Part shown: positions 22,734-36,145 of the stretch, piece after piece
Position numbering within the stretch: position 1 is the first letter of the stretch
How the letters are laid out: each line of letters begins with the position of its first letter
Made by a program: the position numbers and the translations under genes
The notes under the pieces: generated by a model
Databases searched by the model: none
Told to the model about the DNA's origin: nothing
What the model saw: only the letters and a program-made list of their open reading frames with translations
Origin: Isoetes taiwanensis
Taxonomy: Eukaryota > Streptophyta > Lycopodiopsida > Isoetales > Isoetaceae
Length of the DNA: 64,000 nucleotides
Assembly (NCBI GenBank): GCA_021234155.1
Contig: JAJEKV010000064.1
Span: 5,886,001 to 5,950,000, forward strand
Direction of reading: 5' to 3'

Positions 22734-23900
22734 TTCTCCCCCCCTTACATTAATGTTGTCCTCAGCATTGGAGTGTAGTAAATTAAAGCAAGGAAGACGA
22801 TTACATTATATAAGATGGACATTACTAAAATAGGTTATAAAAAGAGACAGTGATCATATATGATCAATGTTCTGACCGTAGTCAGGCACACAAAACAACA
22901 CAACTAAAAACATATATAAGCAAAAGTCATAGGTCCTCAGTGGACCATAGTGAAACCCGCAGGGAGGAAGCCAACAGCTACTGGCAGTTGGGGTTGATAT
23001 CATCTCCTAAGAAGGATATATATCAGGATATTGATATATCTATGGAGGAGATGATAGACAAGTATATGCCTAAAGCATCTATCTTGTGTGGTTGGAAAGA
23101 GCACCATTCTAAGGTTGCGGCCAAAATGAGAGATTCCAGAGAGAGGAGGGAGTTACGAATGGAAAGAAAAGCTCATATGGCTGCACAATTATCTTGTTTA
23201 AGTCTTTAATCATCCTTATGGGCGTTGTTCCATCGTGCACCATTGCAGGTTCTTACCATCAAGATACGATTATGGTACCTAGGCTTGAAAACTAGCCAAG
23301 TCGATATAGAGAGGAGAATATCTTAAGGTTAATGTCACATGGGCATTGATGCATGGGCCCGAATCATGAAACATAGGGAAATTATTGGTTGAACAGTGGT
23401 CTGATAATTCTAATTTTTACATTGACTCCATCAATCATTGAAGTCTCTCGAAGATTTAGTTGAAGATAATTGGGCACGTAGGGATATTCAAATTTAGAGT
23501 CTCAAGCTTTGAAGACGAAAGTGATAAACAACACAGGAAAGACATATGATGTGCATTCAAAGCCTCCATCACATCCCAAAAAAGCTACCACGAAAAAGGC
23601 TATATCTACAACTCGATAATTGTGCCGGCAAGAACAAGAACCTATATATGTGCTTTTATATTAATCTTACCTTTTGGGGATAGGTGTGTTCAGCGAGGTC
23701 TAATGGGGCTTCATGATGGTTGGGTATATACATGACGATATAGATGCTCTATTTGGCAATTACTCTTCCTTTTTTAGATCGGCTACACATGATGTTCCTA
23801 ATGTGATGCCCCTTGCTCATATACAATGTCGCGACTGTATATCAACAGGAGATTCCCTCTTGTTAACACAACTCGCCAACATTAGGTCTTCTATATGATG
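22734..23900. other. Decayed LTR-element interior
   Basis: Polypurine tract 22734-22745 (read on minus) follows LTR copy 1, so this stretch should be the interior of that element. A 119-codon plus-strand frame at 22850-23209 (KDIYQDIDISMEEMIDKYMP, basic C-terminus) is open but unrecognised. No pol motifs were found. Confidence 0.35.
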
Positions 23901-23929
23901 TCAAGCTCTTGATGGTGAACAAGAGTCTG

Positions 23930-24905
<976 letters not shown>

Positions 24906-25120
24906 CGCAGCAGCAGCTTTACTAGCCAAATCGCAAACATGTCGCATCATCCTGCAAAAGAATAATACTACTAAGACAAGAACCCGGGCCCACTGACACC
25001 AACGGATACTAACATAAGCCACCAAGGCTCTAAACCATAAAACAGCCACCAAGGTTTTTAAACCATAAAGCCACCAAGGCTCTAAAACCAATAAAAAATA
25101 GTCCCATATCAGTATCAAAC

Positions 25121-26541
25121 TGTGACGTCCCCTACTTCCTCTACGATGCTCTCATCGTATCAAAAGGCAGAGTTCATCCCCCTGACAGCCAAACCGGCAG
25201 GGGCCATCCACCTGACACCAATCCCAAGGACTAAGCCAGCACGGGAAGAGTGGATGGGTCATTTGCCCCGTCTTCCTTCGGGTCGACCTAGCTATGGAAG
25301 CGTGAATAAACATGAGCACATGACATCAATACATCAATAAAATCACTCTGAAGGGTGAATACATCATAATCATCACATGAACAATACATCAACCTAAGTA
25401 CTAGCAACATAAAGGGGATCCTACCCAGGGCTTAGACTCGTGGGGGATCGACTGACGACTTGGGTCTCCAGAAGTCAATGCGGACCGAATTCATGGCAAA
25501 TGGATTGGGCTGGTATAAGAACATGGTTGTTGGGTAGTCCACTCCATCCGCCCCTCCCGTGCACACTTTGCAGAGTAGGTTGAAAAGTATTGGGGCCTGA
25601 CCGTAGCCTGCCGGGTGCATAGCCAAAGGGGCTACTGCCAGGTTGCATCTCCCCAGTTCTGATGAGGCAGGAGGAGAGTCACCTCCCCTCCAGAGGCATG
25701 CATGCCCATCACATACGGCTAAAGGGCCACTGCCCGTATTCGACTTGAACCCCATTGAAGGTGACACATCAACCAAGAGGTGTCGAGCTCATGCCTTGCC
25801 CACACGCAGTGGCAAACCATTAAGCCTAGCCCACTAAGATCCCCGGTAGGTTTTACACACCAAAGGGATCAATCTGTGATGGCACAAGTCCTCCTTGTCA
25901 ACCGGTCTAGCCCCACCACCCACAACCAGGCGGGCTCCTGTGCACGGGCCGTATTAATTGGGAATTAATGAGGCTATCTAGGATCATCTGCTACAGAGGC
26001 TTTCAGGGTCTCTACCCCCCTTCCCAATACATAGGAGAGCATAGAGTGAAATCGCCATCATCATCAAAGAACTGAAATGAAGAATAGCATCTAATCTATC
26101 TACCTAAACATCCAGAGTTAGGTTCCTTTGTTAGAGCTTGTGATCTCGGGATCTATGAGGCCTCTAAGGCTGAACTAACATGCTAAACCAGCTCATTGCC
26201 GGATTAAAGGTCGGCTTTGCACAATAGAATGACCATTTACCTGATCCCTGACTCGCTCCAGCTCCTCGGAATGCGTCCATGCCTTCGTTCAGGCTGAAGG
26301 CGGCTGCTTCTGGAAGATCTGTTGTGCAAATGCGGCTTTCCGATGCCTAGCAATGCGAACTAGGGTCTTGGCTTGGCAAAGGGGGTTTTGTTGTATATGT
26401 TTAATGCACATGCACAACTCACGAGGTTGCCCCCTAGGTGCAACCCTTTACGGCTCTCAAGTACTTGTCATCATGACATGTACGTGTGATGTGGCAGTAT
26501 AATATACGTATTCGGATCGTATGTTATGCTAGAATGTCGCA
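25121..26541 (-). mobile_element. Ty3-like LTR, copy 2 (about 1.42 kb)
   Basis: The copy begins TGTGACGTCCCC and ends ATGTCGCA, giving TG...CA borders. On the minus strand it is preceded by a polypurine-like AAGGTGGGGAGAA and, further in, GATGCTGAGGACAGC, typical of the end of Ty3/gypsy pol. At its other edge, TTTGATACTGATATG resembles a mutated tRNA-Met primer site. It is the best preserved of three related LTRs between 20.4 and 26.5 kb. A hairpin GAGGTTGCCCCC..GGTGCAACC at 26423-26446 recurs at 53.1 and 58.4 kb. Confidence 0.6.
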
Positions 26542-26709
26542 TTCTCCCCACCTTGAATTGATGCTGTCCTCAGCATCACGCATCTCCCCACCTTGGAAAC
26601 CTGCATACTCTGCAATACATTTGATGCATATAATTTTACAACACAATTACCCCAAGGTAATATTTAGGTTTAATTTTTATAATCACATCACTTGCTCCAT
26701 AACATACTA

Positions 26710-26745
26710 CTAGTAAACGTGTGCCTGGCGTTGCCGGGCTAATGT
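26710..26745 (-). mobile_element. Helitron-type 3' terminus, second copy
   Basis: On minus, the hairpin GCCCGGCAACGCCAGGC is followed by ACACGTTTA and then CTAG|T. It is the same layout as the terminus at 1644-1680, in the same orientation, with one extra base before CTAG. The element would lie at higher coordinates, where fragments that look like host exons occur (27.1-30.2 kb). Confidence 0.6.
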
Positions 26746-27089
26746 CCTAGCATATATTTTTTCTTGGCCTTTAATATTCTTATGTGCAATATTCTTATGT
26801 GCACGTGTTGATATTCACAATAGTATTCTTTACCTATCCCCCGGACCACAATATTAGTCGAGGCAAAAGGGAGGCATAGCAACTTTAAAAGAAAAATTGG
26901 ATTATTTTTAACATATGTATATATGTCTACTTTTGAGATTAAATTGCAACAATGCAATACATTGCATCCGGCATTTTCAAGTTCAAGTTCATTAATGTAG
27001 TTAGAAAATTTTGCCAATATATTTGAAAGGTGTTAACACTTTGATGCATAGCATTTATTAATATGTTAGCAACAATGTTCGAAACATAC

Positions 27090-27260
27090 CTAACGATGGA
27101 ACTAACTTGCCTTTATATTCTAATAGCCTTACTCTATACGGTACATGATTCATGACAGGCATGGGTAGCGTTTGCACTATAGGTTCCAAGGTTAAATTGA
27201 AGGTGCATAATTGCGCTGGGTCAGCAATGGTATATCCCAAGGTTCGTTGTTACAAAGATT
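27090..27260 (-). pseudogene. Exon-like fragment, unrecognised
   Basis: An open run (YTIADPAQLCTFNLTLEPIV, then YRVRLLEYKGKLVPSL) ends at a canonical donor GTATGT. The pattern RVRLLEYKGKLV recalls the associated domains of F-box proteins, but that is only an impression. No upstream exon was confirmed, so it is probably a captured or decayed fragment. Confidence 0.3.
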
Positions 27261-28974
27261 GCAGAAGCTGCAAACAACTGCCATTATGCAGCTTGATCAA
27301 GGTTGATCAAGGTCGAAGCATCTGTACGTTGAAGCATTGCAATGAAATCATTAATCATCGTGCTCATAATAATATCAATCCTACAAATACAAATGCCAAA
27401 TGCAAGAATACAAAATAAGCTTAAGAGCCACCTAATAACCCAAATAAATTTGCTTGACCTTATGGAGTGATAACACATTCAAATGCGTCCTTCTCACGAA
27501 CTGATGTTGGAGCTTTGCTGCAATACCAAAAGAACAATGCAATTGAAAAATATATGGGCTTTGTAACCATATTCATAAAATGTCACTCCTTACAAACACA
27601 CAGATAAAGCAAGTACAGCTAATTCATGGTAGTGATCCAAAGGCCACAATGGAAATATATGCAATAAATCGCCATTTAGAAATAGTTCATTTAAATTTAT
27701 TGAACTGTCTTTGCACAGTCTATCTTGGTCTTATACTCTAAAAACCACAATTTTATGGCTGTTGGAATCAGACTTGCCACAATAATGGAGCAAACAAATA
27801 AAAAGAAAATGTCTTGGCATTACCTACACATAAACTCGTTGTTCTTTTTGGAGTAGGTTTATTGAAGGGTTGTAGGTCATCTCTTTACTTGGTAGTTACG
27901 TAATGGAATAAAAAAAAGTAAAATCGCTTGATAAATATGTCTATGGTACATCAGAGGGATAAGCTGTAAACAAAGTAAAACAAAATGAGGCGGATTAAGC
28001 AAAGATAACAAAAGAGGAATAATTAAACAAAGCTAAGAAATAGATGTATGTGCAGGAATTGGGAAACGGATTTGCTTCAATATTTATGGCATTCTAAATA
28101 TTATTAGCAAGTTGGCAGCATATTTGTCCCAAAATTGAGCAAATAGAAGCTTAAATCTGTTGTGATAATCAAATTTGTCATGATATATACAGAGTTCTTC
28201 ATCCATGTGATAATCATTTCTGTCATGATATGATCAATTATCAGTGGTGGTAAGATGCTGCAGAAGCTCTCCAATACAAATGCAGATTAGAAAGTACTAT
28301 TCATGTAAGCCCTGACCAGTAGAAATTATATTGTCCTTGTCAAAATTATATTGCCAGATAGATTGAATAGATAACACTGCACTGGAAACAGAAAAAGTTA
28401 TTTTCTGATGCCAAAATTAAGTGCTCTTATTCAAATGCAAATTTGTCATAAAGAAGGAATACAAAAACAAACATATCTACCTAGTTCTACAGAATTGTTC
28501 CAAATGATATGCTGCTTGTACATGTCTGTTGTTGCTTTCTTGCCTTATTAGTCCCGAACAAAACCTGCAGAAAACAATATGGCAGTATATCAACTCAAAA
28601 AGTCCACGTGGCAAGTACATAATTATTGCTGAAAGGGTTAGTTCTTATGATCAATTTTACAATGACCCAACAGTTTTATGATTGTATTCCCAATTCTCAA
28701 AAACACAATTCTGGAAGTTTTCAGCAAATATGTAGGTTGATATGTCATATGTTTGGCAAAACATTCAGCTCCATAAAAAATAAAATTGGAAATATTTCAA
28801 GCCTATGCAATTGTTTGATATTGGAATGCACTATGTCTATTTCCACCTGATAACATTTTGACAATAACCATAGCACCAAACAGTCTTTAAGGTAACATTT
28901 CGACAATATCCATAGCAGTCTTTGAGACAAAAGAGAAGAATATGTATAGTAAAGTAGAAGAAAGACCTTGTAGA

Positions 28975-29105
28975 TGAAGATTTAGAGAGTCGACTGGTCA
29001 CAAAAGCATACGGAGCCAAATTGCCAAAGCTCAGATGGGAGTCGTTTATAACTTGACCTTCATCTATCAATCTTAATTCCACCGGTGGATTAAGCACAAT
29101 CCAGA
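28975..29105 (-). pseudogene. Exon-like fragment, unrecognised
   Basis: The minus frame reads PVELRLIDEGQVINDSHLSF, then GNLAPYAFVTSRLSKSSST, after which coding character is lost. Other small candidate exons occur upstream at 29955-30030 (MFELEQSLSNRVGDGAVSP followed by GTACGA) and 30110-30225 (MDRPPQA followed by GTCTAT), but their phases do not join. The function is unknown. Confidence 0.3.
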
Positions 29106-30692
29106 ACAATTGCAGCTCTAATGTGCATCCATACCACGATTAGCACTTGCACAAATACTCTATGCACATACATTAAATGGAACGCTTGAAATGCAAAGCT
29201 GATACCTCAAGTGATAGAAACCATTAGCCATGTGGAAGAAGATAGTCATATCTCCTGTGTTCCTGTATGATTTTAACCGATATATAACGACTTCCAGATA
29301 AATTAGTCAATTAGCTTAATATAAATGAGAGAACAAAACGCCTTGCAAGAACCAAAAACGAAATCCAAAACCCAGAAATGAACCACAGACTATTGTTGAG
29401 CAAATATTGAGAATCGAAATGGCCAAAACACAGTAGATTGCTTGAAATCAAAATAGGGCAAATCGCAACAGATAACTGAAATAGAAACAGGGCAAAACAT
29501 TAGAGCATAAATCAAAACATGGGTTAAACATGCACAGGAGTTTTTTTATTCACGGATTTTCTCAGAACTTCGGAAGAGCTTTCACAAATTTTGTTGTTCG
29601 CAGATTGTTTTGAAGAGCTTAGATAAAGTTGGATTATAAGGATGTAGAAAGAGGATATTTACATGCACAGAGCAACCTAACCTGTGGGTTAAACAAAAAG
29701 CTTGCTCCAGCTAGAGAGGAATGAACAAAACAATAAATGAAAAGCTAAATAAACAGGAAAACTGGATGCAGCAAATTGAAATTGAAACAAAAAAATTGAA
29801 ATCTCCCTATTCTGCACCCGTTGACGCTTCCAAAATGGCTAACTGGCATGGCTCTGATGTTATCCCTCTAAAAATAGGGTAAAATAGGGTCGGATCAGAT
29901 AATAGAGATCAGCAATAAGTTTAGAAGCAAGAAATATAAAAAACAAAGCAAGAATCGTACTGGAGAAACTGCACCATCTCCAACTCGATTGCTCAGCGAT
30001 TGCTCCAGCTCAAACATCTTGATAAGCCTTCACGTTTTGTAGCACAAAACCTTTGCAGAGTGGATGCCTTTCCTAACCATGAACTAAAATTAAAAGGGAT
30101 ATAATACCTGACGTTTTTCTGTAGCCGAATACTCTTCAAGCTGAAAAAAAAAATGAAAGGGATGAGTAAGACATAGCTTCAAGCTCCAGCGATGAAGCCA
30201 GACGGAAAAAAAATAGACCTGCTTGTGGTGGGCGATCCATAAACGATCGCATAAAATTGCTTTGCTTTAGAGCCTAAAACTCTGTCCATTCCCTTGATCA
30301 TAAGGCGGAGGGTTACAACGTTACAGCACCGCACGTCTCAAACCCTAGCCCCGAACTAAAAAAAATGAAGAGAAACTGAAGGAAAAGAAAACTTTGCCCG
30401 GAAAAGATAAAATCGGCGTTACAATGGCCGGAAAAAGCGTAAGCGCTGGCGTTAGCACTACCGGAAAGCCACATTTTAAATAAGTAGATAGTAAGGTGAT
30501 CTCTCAACCATTACATTATCATTTAATATTCACAAAATTTTATGGTTTGCACACTTATTATTAACACAGTTTCAAAACTCTATAATTTAAAATCCATTTG
30601 GTCTCCTTGTAACACATTATGACAAACAAATTCGTGTTGCAAGTCTTCGCAGTGCGACCCTCCTGTCCCTTAGATCATTCTATTGGCCTGGC

Positions 30693-31278
30693 GGTCCAAC
30701 ACTACGTTAATACACATTCATTTATTATAAGAATGGTTATTAGAGAACCACCCTTTTAATTACAATTAATTTAACTACATGGATGCAAGACTAATCTCCC
30801 GGCGTAGGAAGAGGATGCTTCTTCCATCCTGGCCGTGGAGACAGCGCCCTATAACGCCTAGGATGATGTCTAATGCCTACACCTCTCGTCGCCCTTGGCG
30901 TGGAGGATGGCTTCCTCCCCGAAGTGGGCATAGACTAGAGGTGCTTTCTTATCGATGCATGATCCTATATGATCCTATATCGATGCAGGTCCGACACTAC
31001 GTCAGTATACATTTAATTATTTTAAAGTTGGTTGTTAGGGAACCACCCATTAATTACAATTTATATGGATGCAAGGCTAATCTTCCAGTAGAGGAAGATT
31101 ATGTTTCTTCCATCTTGGCCGTGGAGACAACGCCCTATCATGCCTAAGATGATCACTCATGCCTACACTTTTAGTTGCCTTTGGCATGAAGGGTGGCGTC
31201 CTTCCCGTATTTGGGCGTGAAGGTTGGCGTCCTTCCCGTAGTAGGCATTGACTAGAGGTGCTTTCCTATTAATGCATG
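30693..31278. repeat. Tandem duplication of about 280 bp
   Basis: Copy 1 (30693-30960) and copy 2 (30988-31278) both run from GGTCC(A/G)ACACTACGT through TTGGCCGTGGAGACA and GACTAGAGGTGCTTTC to GATGCATG or AATGCATG. They are strongly diverged, and copy 2 has an extra internal GGCGTCCTTCCCGTA duplication. The pair lies on the 3' side of a minus-strand gypsy remnant and may be part of its LTR. Confidence 0.75.
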
Positions 31279-31336
31279 TCTGAATGACCTCTTATCTCTC
31301 AAGGTTGTCTACTTCCGTGGGACGGAAGTAGACTTC

Positions 31337-31700
31337 TTAATCTAACTTCCACTCACCTATCGGTTCGGTGTTGACTACTTTGATGATGAGTCGACCCTTG
31401 CATTGCTCCATGAGTTGTAGGTACTGCTTCTCAAGATCTATTTGTAGTGCCCACGTAGCGTCTTCCACTAGTAAGTGTCCCTTTTCACTAGGCATTGGAG
31501 AATTGAGATCTTCTTGTCTTCTTATAGGATCTGACAAGAAGAACCTCTGGAACAATCTCAAGGTGATCATCCATCATTTCCAGTAACTTTGGTGTCTTCA
31601 ATACTTCCTCTGGATTAGGAGTGTGTTTCTTTAGAAGACTTACTTGGAAAACACTATGGATCTTCAAGTGTGCTGGCAGGTCCAGCCCACCTTGGAGCAA
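31337..31700 (-). mobile_element. Gypsy pol C-terminal remnant
   Basis: Two frames carry the end of a Ty3/gypsy integrase: AHLKIHSVFQVSLLKKH, the usual IHPVFHVSLLK block before a chromodomain, followed by a degenerate VEDATWALQIDLEKQY that matches the chromodomain core. It is short, frameshifted and unlinked to other pol domains. Confidence 0.65.
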
Positions 31701-31708
31701 GCTTCTTG

Positions 31709-31812
31709 CAATTGCCGATGCAGAGCTTCAGCTAAACATTGTCCCCTAATTGCTGATGCAGAGCTTGTCGCTAAACATTGTCCCCTAATTGCCGATGCAA
31801 AGCTTGTCGCTA
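31709..31812. repeat. 39-bp tandem repeat, 2.7 copies
   Basis: Units starting AATTGC(C/T)GATGCAGAGCTT occur at 31710, 31748 and 31787, the third truncated. They give an open frame by repetition but no recognisable domain. Confidence 0.8.
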
Positions 31813-31889
31813 TGCTCTTCTGCCGGCTTCTTGCTGCTAGAAGATATCTTCGTACTTCCTCCACCAACTGTTGCATGTCGCCTAGCATC

Positions 31890-33980
31890 CGTTAACGTCT
31901 TAAATAAGCATTACAGTCTTGGACCCCTGCATGATCCCTGATGGACTTCCCTTAATGCATGCAATTACATTAATTACCTTAAGGTAATATTTTCATATTA
32001 ACATTATTATAATAGTAGTATTGGATATATTGCTTCCAATAGTATTATATTTAACTAACTGTTATATGATAACTTTACGGCCTTTAAGATATGTCATCAT
32101 ACAATTATCGAGACAATACTTATTCTGAAAAGTATTTTAATTATTTATCATATGGCTAGGGTTTATATCATCGGATCCAAGTGTTGAGCATGTGACTCTC
32201 GCCCGCTACTTGGTTGGTGATGTATCAACCTTACATGTATACACTTTATATTTGCTATACTTATGGAAAGATAGACAAATTCTTATTATATTTGTCAAGA
32301 CCCCATGAAAGTTACTTAAATGCCTTTGGAAGGAATTACATCCTTGCGAAGGTTTAACTAAGATTTTATATAATTATTATCTTACTTTATCTCGATACTA
32401 AGATAGCTACACAAGACAAAACTATTTATGCAGTATTATGAATTTATCAACAAGACATTAAAGCTTATGATACATGCCCTCATGGAGTGCTATCAATGCC
32501 CTGCATAATAGTATACTTAAGATTATATAGTTTATGTGGCTATAAGGGGTTCACAACCCTGAATAATTTAATTAAGAGCTAGGCTACTAGCTCATTCCTA
32601 GTGCGAATGCTTTCCCCATGATGCATTCTATCTACACTTAGATGCAAAGCCTCTCCCCACCTTAGTTGTCGCACCCGCTAAGGCTAGAATATACCTCCCC
32701 GTTGAGCCGGCGTCGACTAATTTGGAGACGACTTGGCCGTTGTATTGCTTCCATTAATTCGCTCCCCCGCTTTGGTGCAATTGGCTATTGCGTCAGTCTT
32801 GCATGCTGAAGGACATATGGACATTAAGCAACTATCCATCTTACGCTCTACCTGCTTTGGCTACTTGCAGAACAAACTCTATTCTAAGGGCTGACTAATT
32901 GGATGGCGATTCAACCCCTAAGATATAGGTTGGTTCGTTCCTAAGATTGAGCCTCCATTCTCTTCATAAGAAAATGGTCCTACGCCTCAATGTATCCTAC
33001 CCCCTCAATTGATGGTGTCATAACATCTCAACTATTCTATATACCTTAAGAGGTTATATGCTTTCTATCTAACGCATTAAATTACTAGCCTTAGCTAACA
33101 TATTTAACCGTTTCTGATGGATGCAACCATCATGTTTAACATATCTATCCTTAAGCGATGAGTTACTGAATTATTTAGAACAATTCTAAATTGCAAGGTT
33201 TTATCATCATGACAATTCCTTTTGGCTCAAAAGACTATGATTAATGTACTTCTTATTTTAGATGTACCTTTCATGTATTATTCAATTTTATATTCTAGAC
33301 ATCCTCCTTTCTTAGTTATTTACTCTCTTGGAATATTCATATCAATTGATTTGATGTCATCGTAACAAGTTGGCCAGACTTGTTAGATTGCTTCTTTTCA
33401 TTCAAGCGGATTATTCCTTAGAGGTACTAGCTTTATACATGGTCAACAATTATCCTAGTAATGATTCCTTCTTAGCGAAGTGATCAATCTCACCAAGTGG
33501 TTTCAATATATTAGATGTCTGTTAACAATCGTGTATAATTTTAGTTACTTCTATGCATTTTCTTCCCAATCGTTGACGCTTAGCTCAACTTTGCCTTCAT
33601 GAGAAAATATAGAATGCCTTCCAATCCCATTATGGATGTCATCATCCATAAGCCTATCCTATTCGATTATATGATCGTAGCTCCTCATGCCTTCTTGAAG
33701 CAACAAGGTAACGTTATTTCGAGTTGCTTATGACTCTGAGCTCCTCCTCGATGTAGAGGTCAACTTTCTTCATTAGAGGCTTCCCATTGATGGTGGTTTT
33801 GATGGCATGGTTGACCACTTGAACCCTATTATGTTACTTCCCAAAAGCCTGAAGGTGGTTTCGTTGACAAACATCCTCCACGTTGAATTCTTCATCTTGG
33901 CGGCTAAAGGATGCCTCTGGATTCGAATTGTTGTGCCAACTCCATCCTTCGAGTCTTGTATCATGTTGACAGACAAGTGT
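31890..33980. other. Decayed AT-rich DNA without recognised features
   Basis: There is no gene and no clear LTR borders. A 67-codon minus frame at 33773-33976 is unrecognised. The stretch is probably old retrotransposon interior, given its neighbours on both sides. Confidence 0.4.
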
Positions 33981-33987
33981 TGAGGAT

Positions 33988-34305
33988 TGTTAGAGCCTGA
34001 ACTCTAACCTTGCAAGAAGGATGAAAAACCCAACAATCCAAGCTCAATCTAACAGAACAAGGCAATGCACAACACAAAGAATCATCATCTCCATATCTAG
34101 ATCAAGCAAAATCCTCACTCTCAATACACCGTCTCCCTCTGTTCTTCTCTCTCTGCTCAGATAATACTGCCCATAATGGCTCCACAATGCATGCGTGCAA
34201 ATATCCTGCACGCGTGCATGCGGTATATGATGAGTGTGGTGAGTGGTGATCAGTGTGGTGAGTGGTGAGTGGTGACGAATGTGGTGAGTGGTGATCACCC
34301 CAACA
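33988..34305 (-). mobile_element. Putative short LTR of second gypsy element
   Basis: The borders are TGTTAGAG...CCCCAACA (TGTT/AACA inverted ends), 318 bp. On the minus strand it starts TGTTGGGGTGATC about 390 bp beyond the end of a gypsy pol frame, where a 3' LTR should be. It contains tandem GTGGTGAGTGGTGA units at about 34226-34295. No matching 5' LTR lies in the window, so the call is tentative. Confidence 0.4.
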
Positions 34306-34699
34306 GTGGCGACCACAGTGGGAAAATGTGCCACTCCGTGGCGGAGAACCCACAACAAAACACACTAATATGGTCCTTGGGATATGTCCCCAAATGACAC
34401 ATTTACATCCTCCTCAAATCCAAATGATTAATACAAACAAACTGGTCCAAAATGACAATGACGAAACAGAGCCTCTGTAACTGTGGCAAACTTTGAAAGC
34501 TGATATTTTGAGTTCCAGAACTCCGTTTGACCTGCACCATAGCTCGGTGGATTTGTATCGCCGAAACGCATCTTTTGATATAGGATAGATTGTGTATTAT
34601 GGAACTGTCACCACCTGTTTTTACAGAAAAACGACCTGCTGTAACCCAAAAGTTCTCCACAAATTCTCTGTAATTAGAGCTATTCCAAATTTGAATCCC

Positions 34700-35463
34700 T
34701 TAGAAGAGCACTACCTTTTCAAAATAAGGCCTGAGATCCTTGCCATTTCTAGGATTCGGCAATAATTCCCCTTCTGGAGTCATCAAATAGAAAGCCCCAC
34801 CTGGTACTGCTTTATCAATCAGAAATGGGCCTTCCCATGGGCTTTGAAATTTGGATAGATGCTTCTTAGTGGTCCTGCACAACACCAATTGCCCTTCCTC
34901 AAATGGATTGACAACCTGTAACTTGTCTTTGATAAGCTTTACTTTCTGTTTATGCCTCATATTGAAGTCTGCTGCTTCTTGTCTCATCTCTTGCAATTGC
35001 AGCAAATCATCCATCCTATTATGCACTTGATTTGGAGTTGGAACCTCTCCCAAATTCTCATAATAATGTGGCTCCACAAATGAACACAAAGGAATGTCCA
35101 AATGAATAGGCATCACAGCTTGCACTCCATAAACCAATTCAAATGGTGTAAATCCTGTAGCCAACTTGTAAGTACATCTGAAACTCCATAAGGCACCTGT
35201 TAAGGCTTCATGCCAATTTCTTTGATTATCCTTCACTGTTTTGGCCAAGATAGCTTTCAGAATTTTGTTAGTAGACTCAGCTTGCCCATTTCCCTGTGGA
35301 TAATAAGCAGAAGCTTGCACATGTTGAACACCAATCTTTTCTGTTAATTGAGCTACTACTTTTCCCATGAAATGAGTTCTCCGATCAGACAAAAGAATGG
35401 TGGGAACACCAAACCGATAAATCAAATTGTGATAAAGAAAGCTTACTGTGGTATTTTCTGGTG
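34700..35463 (-). mobile_element. Integrase C-terminal part of a second gypsy element
   Basis: A minus frame of about 250 residues carries the second half of a Ty3/gypsy integrase: RFGVPTILLSDRRTHFMG (DDE-core region with the second Asp), YYPQGNGQAESTNKILK with the catalytic Glu, and ELVYGVQAVMPIHLD. It ends WEGPFLIDKAVPGGAFYLMT before the stop at 34700. It differs from the integrase of the chromovirus next door and lacks a chromodomain, which suggests a Tat/Athila-type lineage. Upstream of 35463 the frame runs directly into LTR sequence of the neighbouring element, so the fragment is cut off there. Confidence 0.85.
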
Positions 35464-36115
35464 CCTTGCCCGATATCGTCCAGCTTCTCCTGAGATTTAG
35501 CTTCTGCCTCCGCCTTCTGTAACCATCCGGCTTCTTCCTTCTGTAACCATCTGGCTTCCTCCTTTTTCCTGTAACTGGCTGCTGCTTCCAGAATCGAGGC
35601 CCTGCCAATCGTGGCTAAGCTACGTGGCACTGCCCCAGAAGGGCAGGTGATTATGTCGGATCACAATTCTGACCCCATCCAACCCCAGATTCTGCTCCTC
35701 CGCCCACTGTTACAGGCCCGTGGCCTAGTCACGTTCAGATGCCCCGCTTTAAGGGTGCTTACATTTTAACCAATGGCCATTTAAATACATTTTAAACCAT
35801 TGTAACATATTGCTATGACAATATTATAACTTTTAAGGGCTATTTGCCCCTAGATGGCCCAATGGCATTTTAACCATTCTAACCACCCCTATCACAAGGC
35901 CCCATGCAAACAAACAATGTTGTAACCACATTTATTATTCGCACGGACCCCGTTACACCCTAGCATAAGATCTATTAAGGTGCACCATTCACTTAGGCTA
36001 GAGAATAACTGCGGCCATAACCCTAATGCAAACCGCATTAATTCAATTTGTTAGCACACAACAACATGCATGCAAATTATTTAACAATGGTCTACAAAAT
36101 ATTTTGGACATAACA
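35464..36115 (-). mobile_element. Truncated 3' LTR of the chromovirus
   Basis: It begins (minus) TGTTATGTCCAAAATATTTT and matches the first about 640 bp of the 5' LTR (42673-42037), including the TTGCATGCATG and GTTACAGGCCC type blocks. Homology stops abruptly at 35464, after GGGCAAGGCACC. There the pol fragment of another element starts, so about 1.2 kb of LTR is missing. Confidence 0.85.
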
Positions 36116-36145
36116 TTACTTCCACCCCCTCCCCCCCTTCCAGAT
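36116..36145 (-). other. Polypurine tract of the chromovirus
   Basis: On the minus strand GGAAGGGGGGGAGGGGGTGG directly precedes the 3' LTR. It would prime plus-strand DNA synthesis in Ty3-type retrotransposons. Confidence 0.8.

Noticed and set aside
34225-34300. Histidine/threonine-rich frame on the minus strand
   Set aside because: It arises from GTGGTGAGTGGTGA tandem units within a putative LTR.
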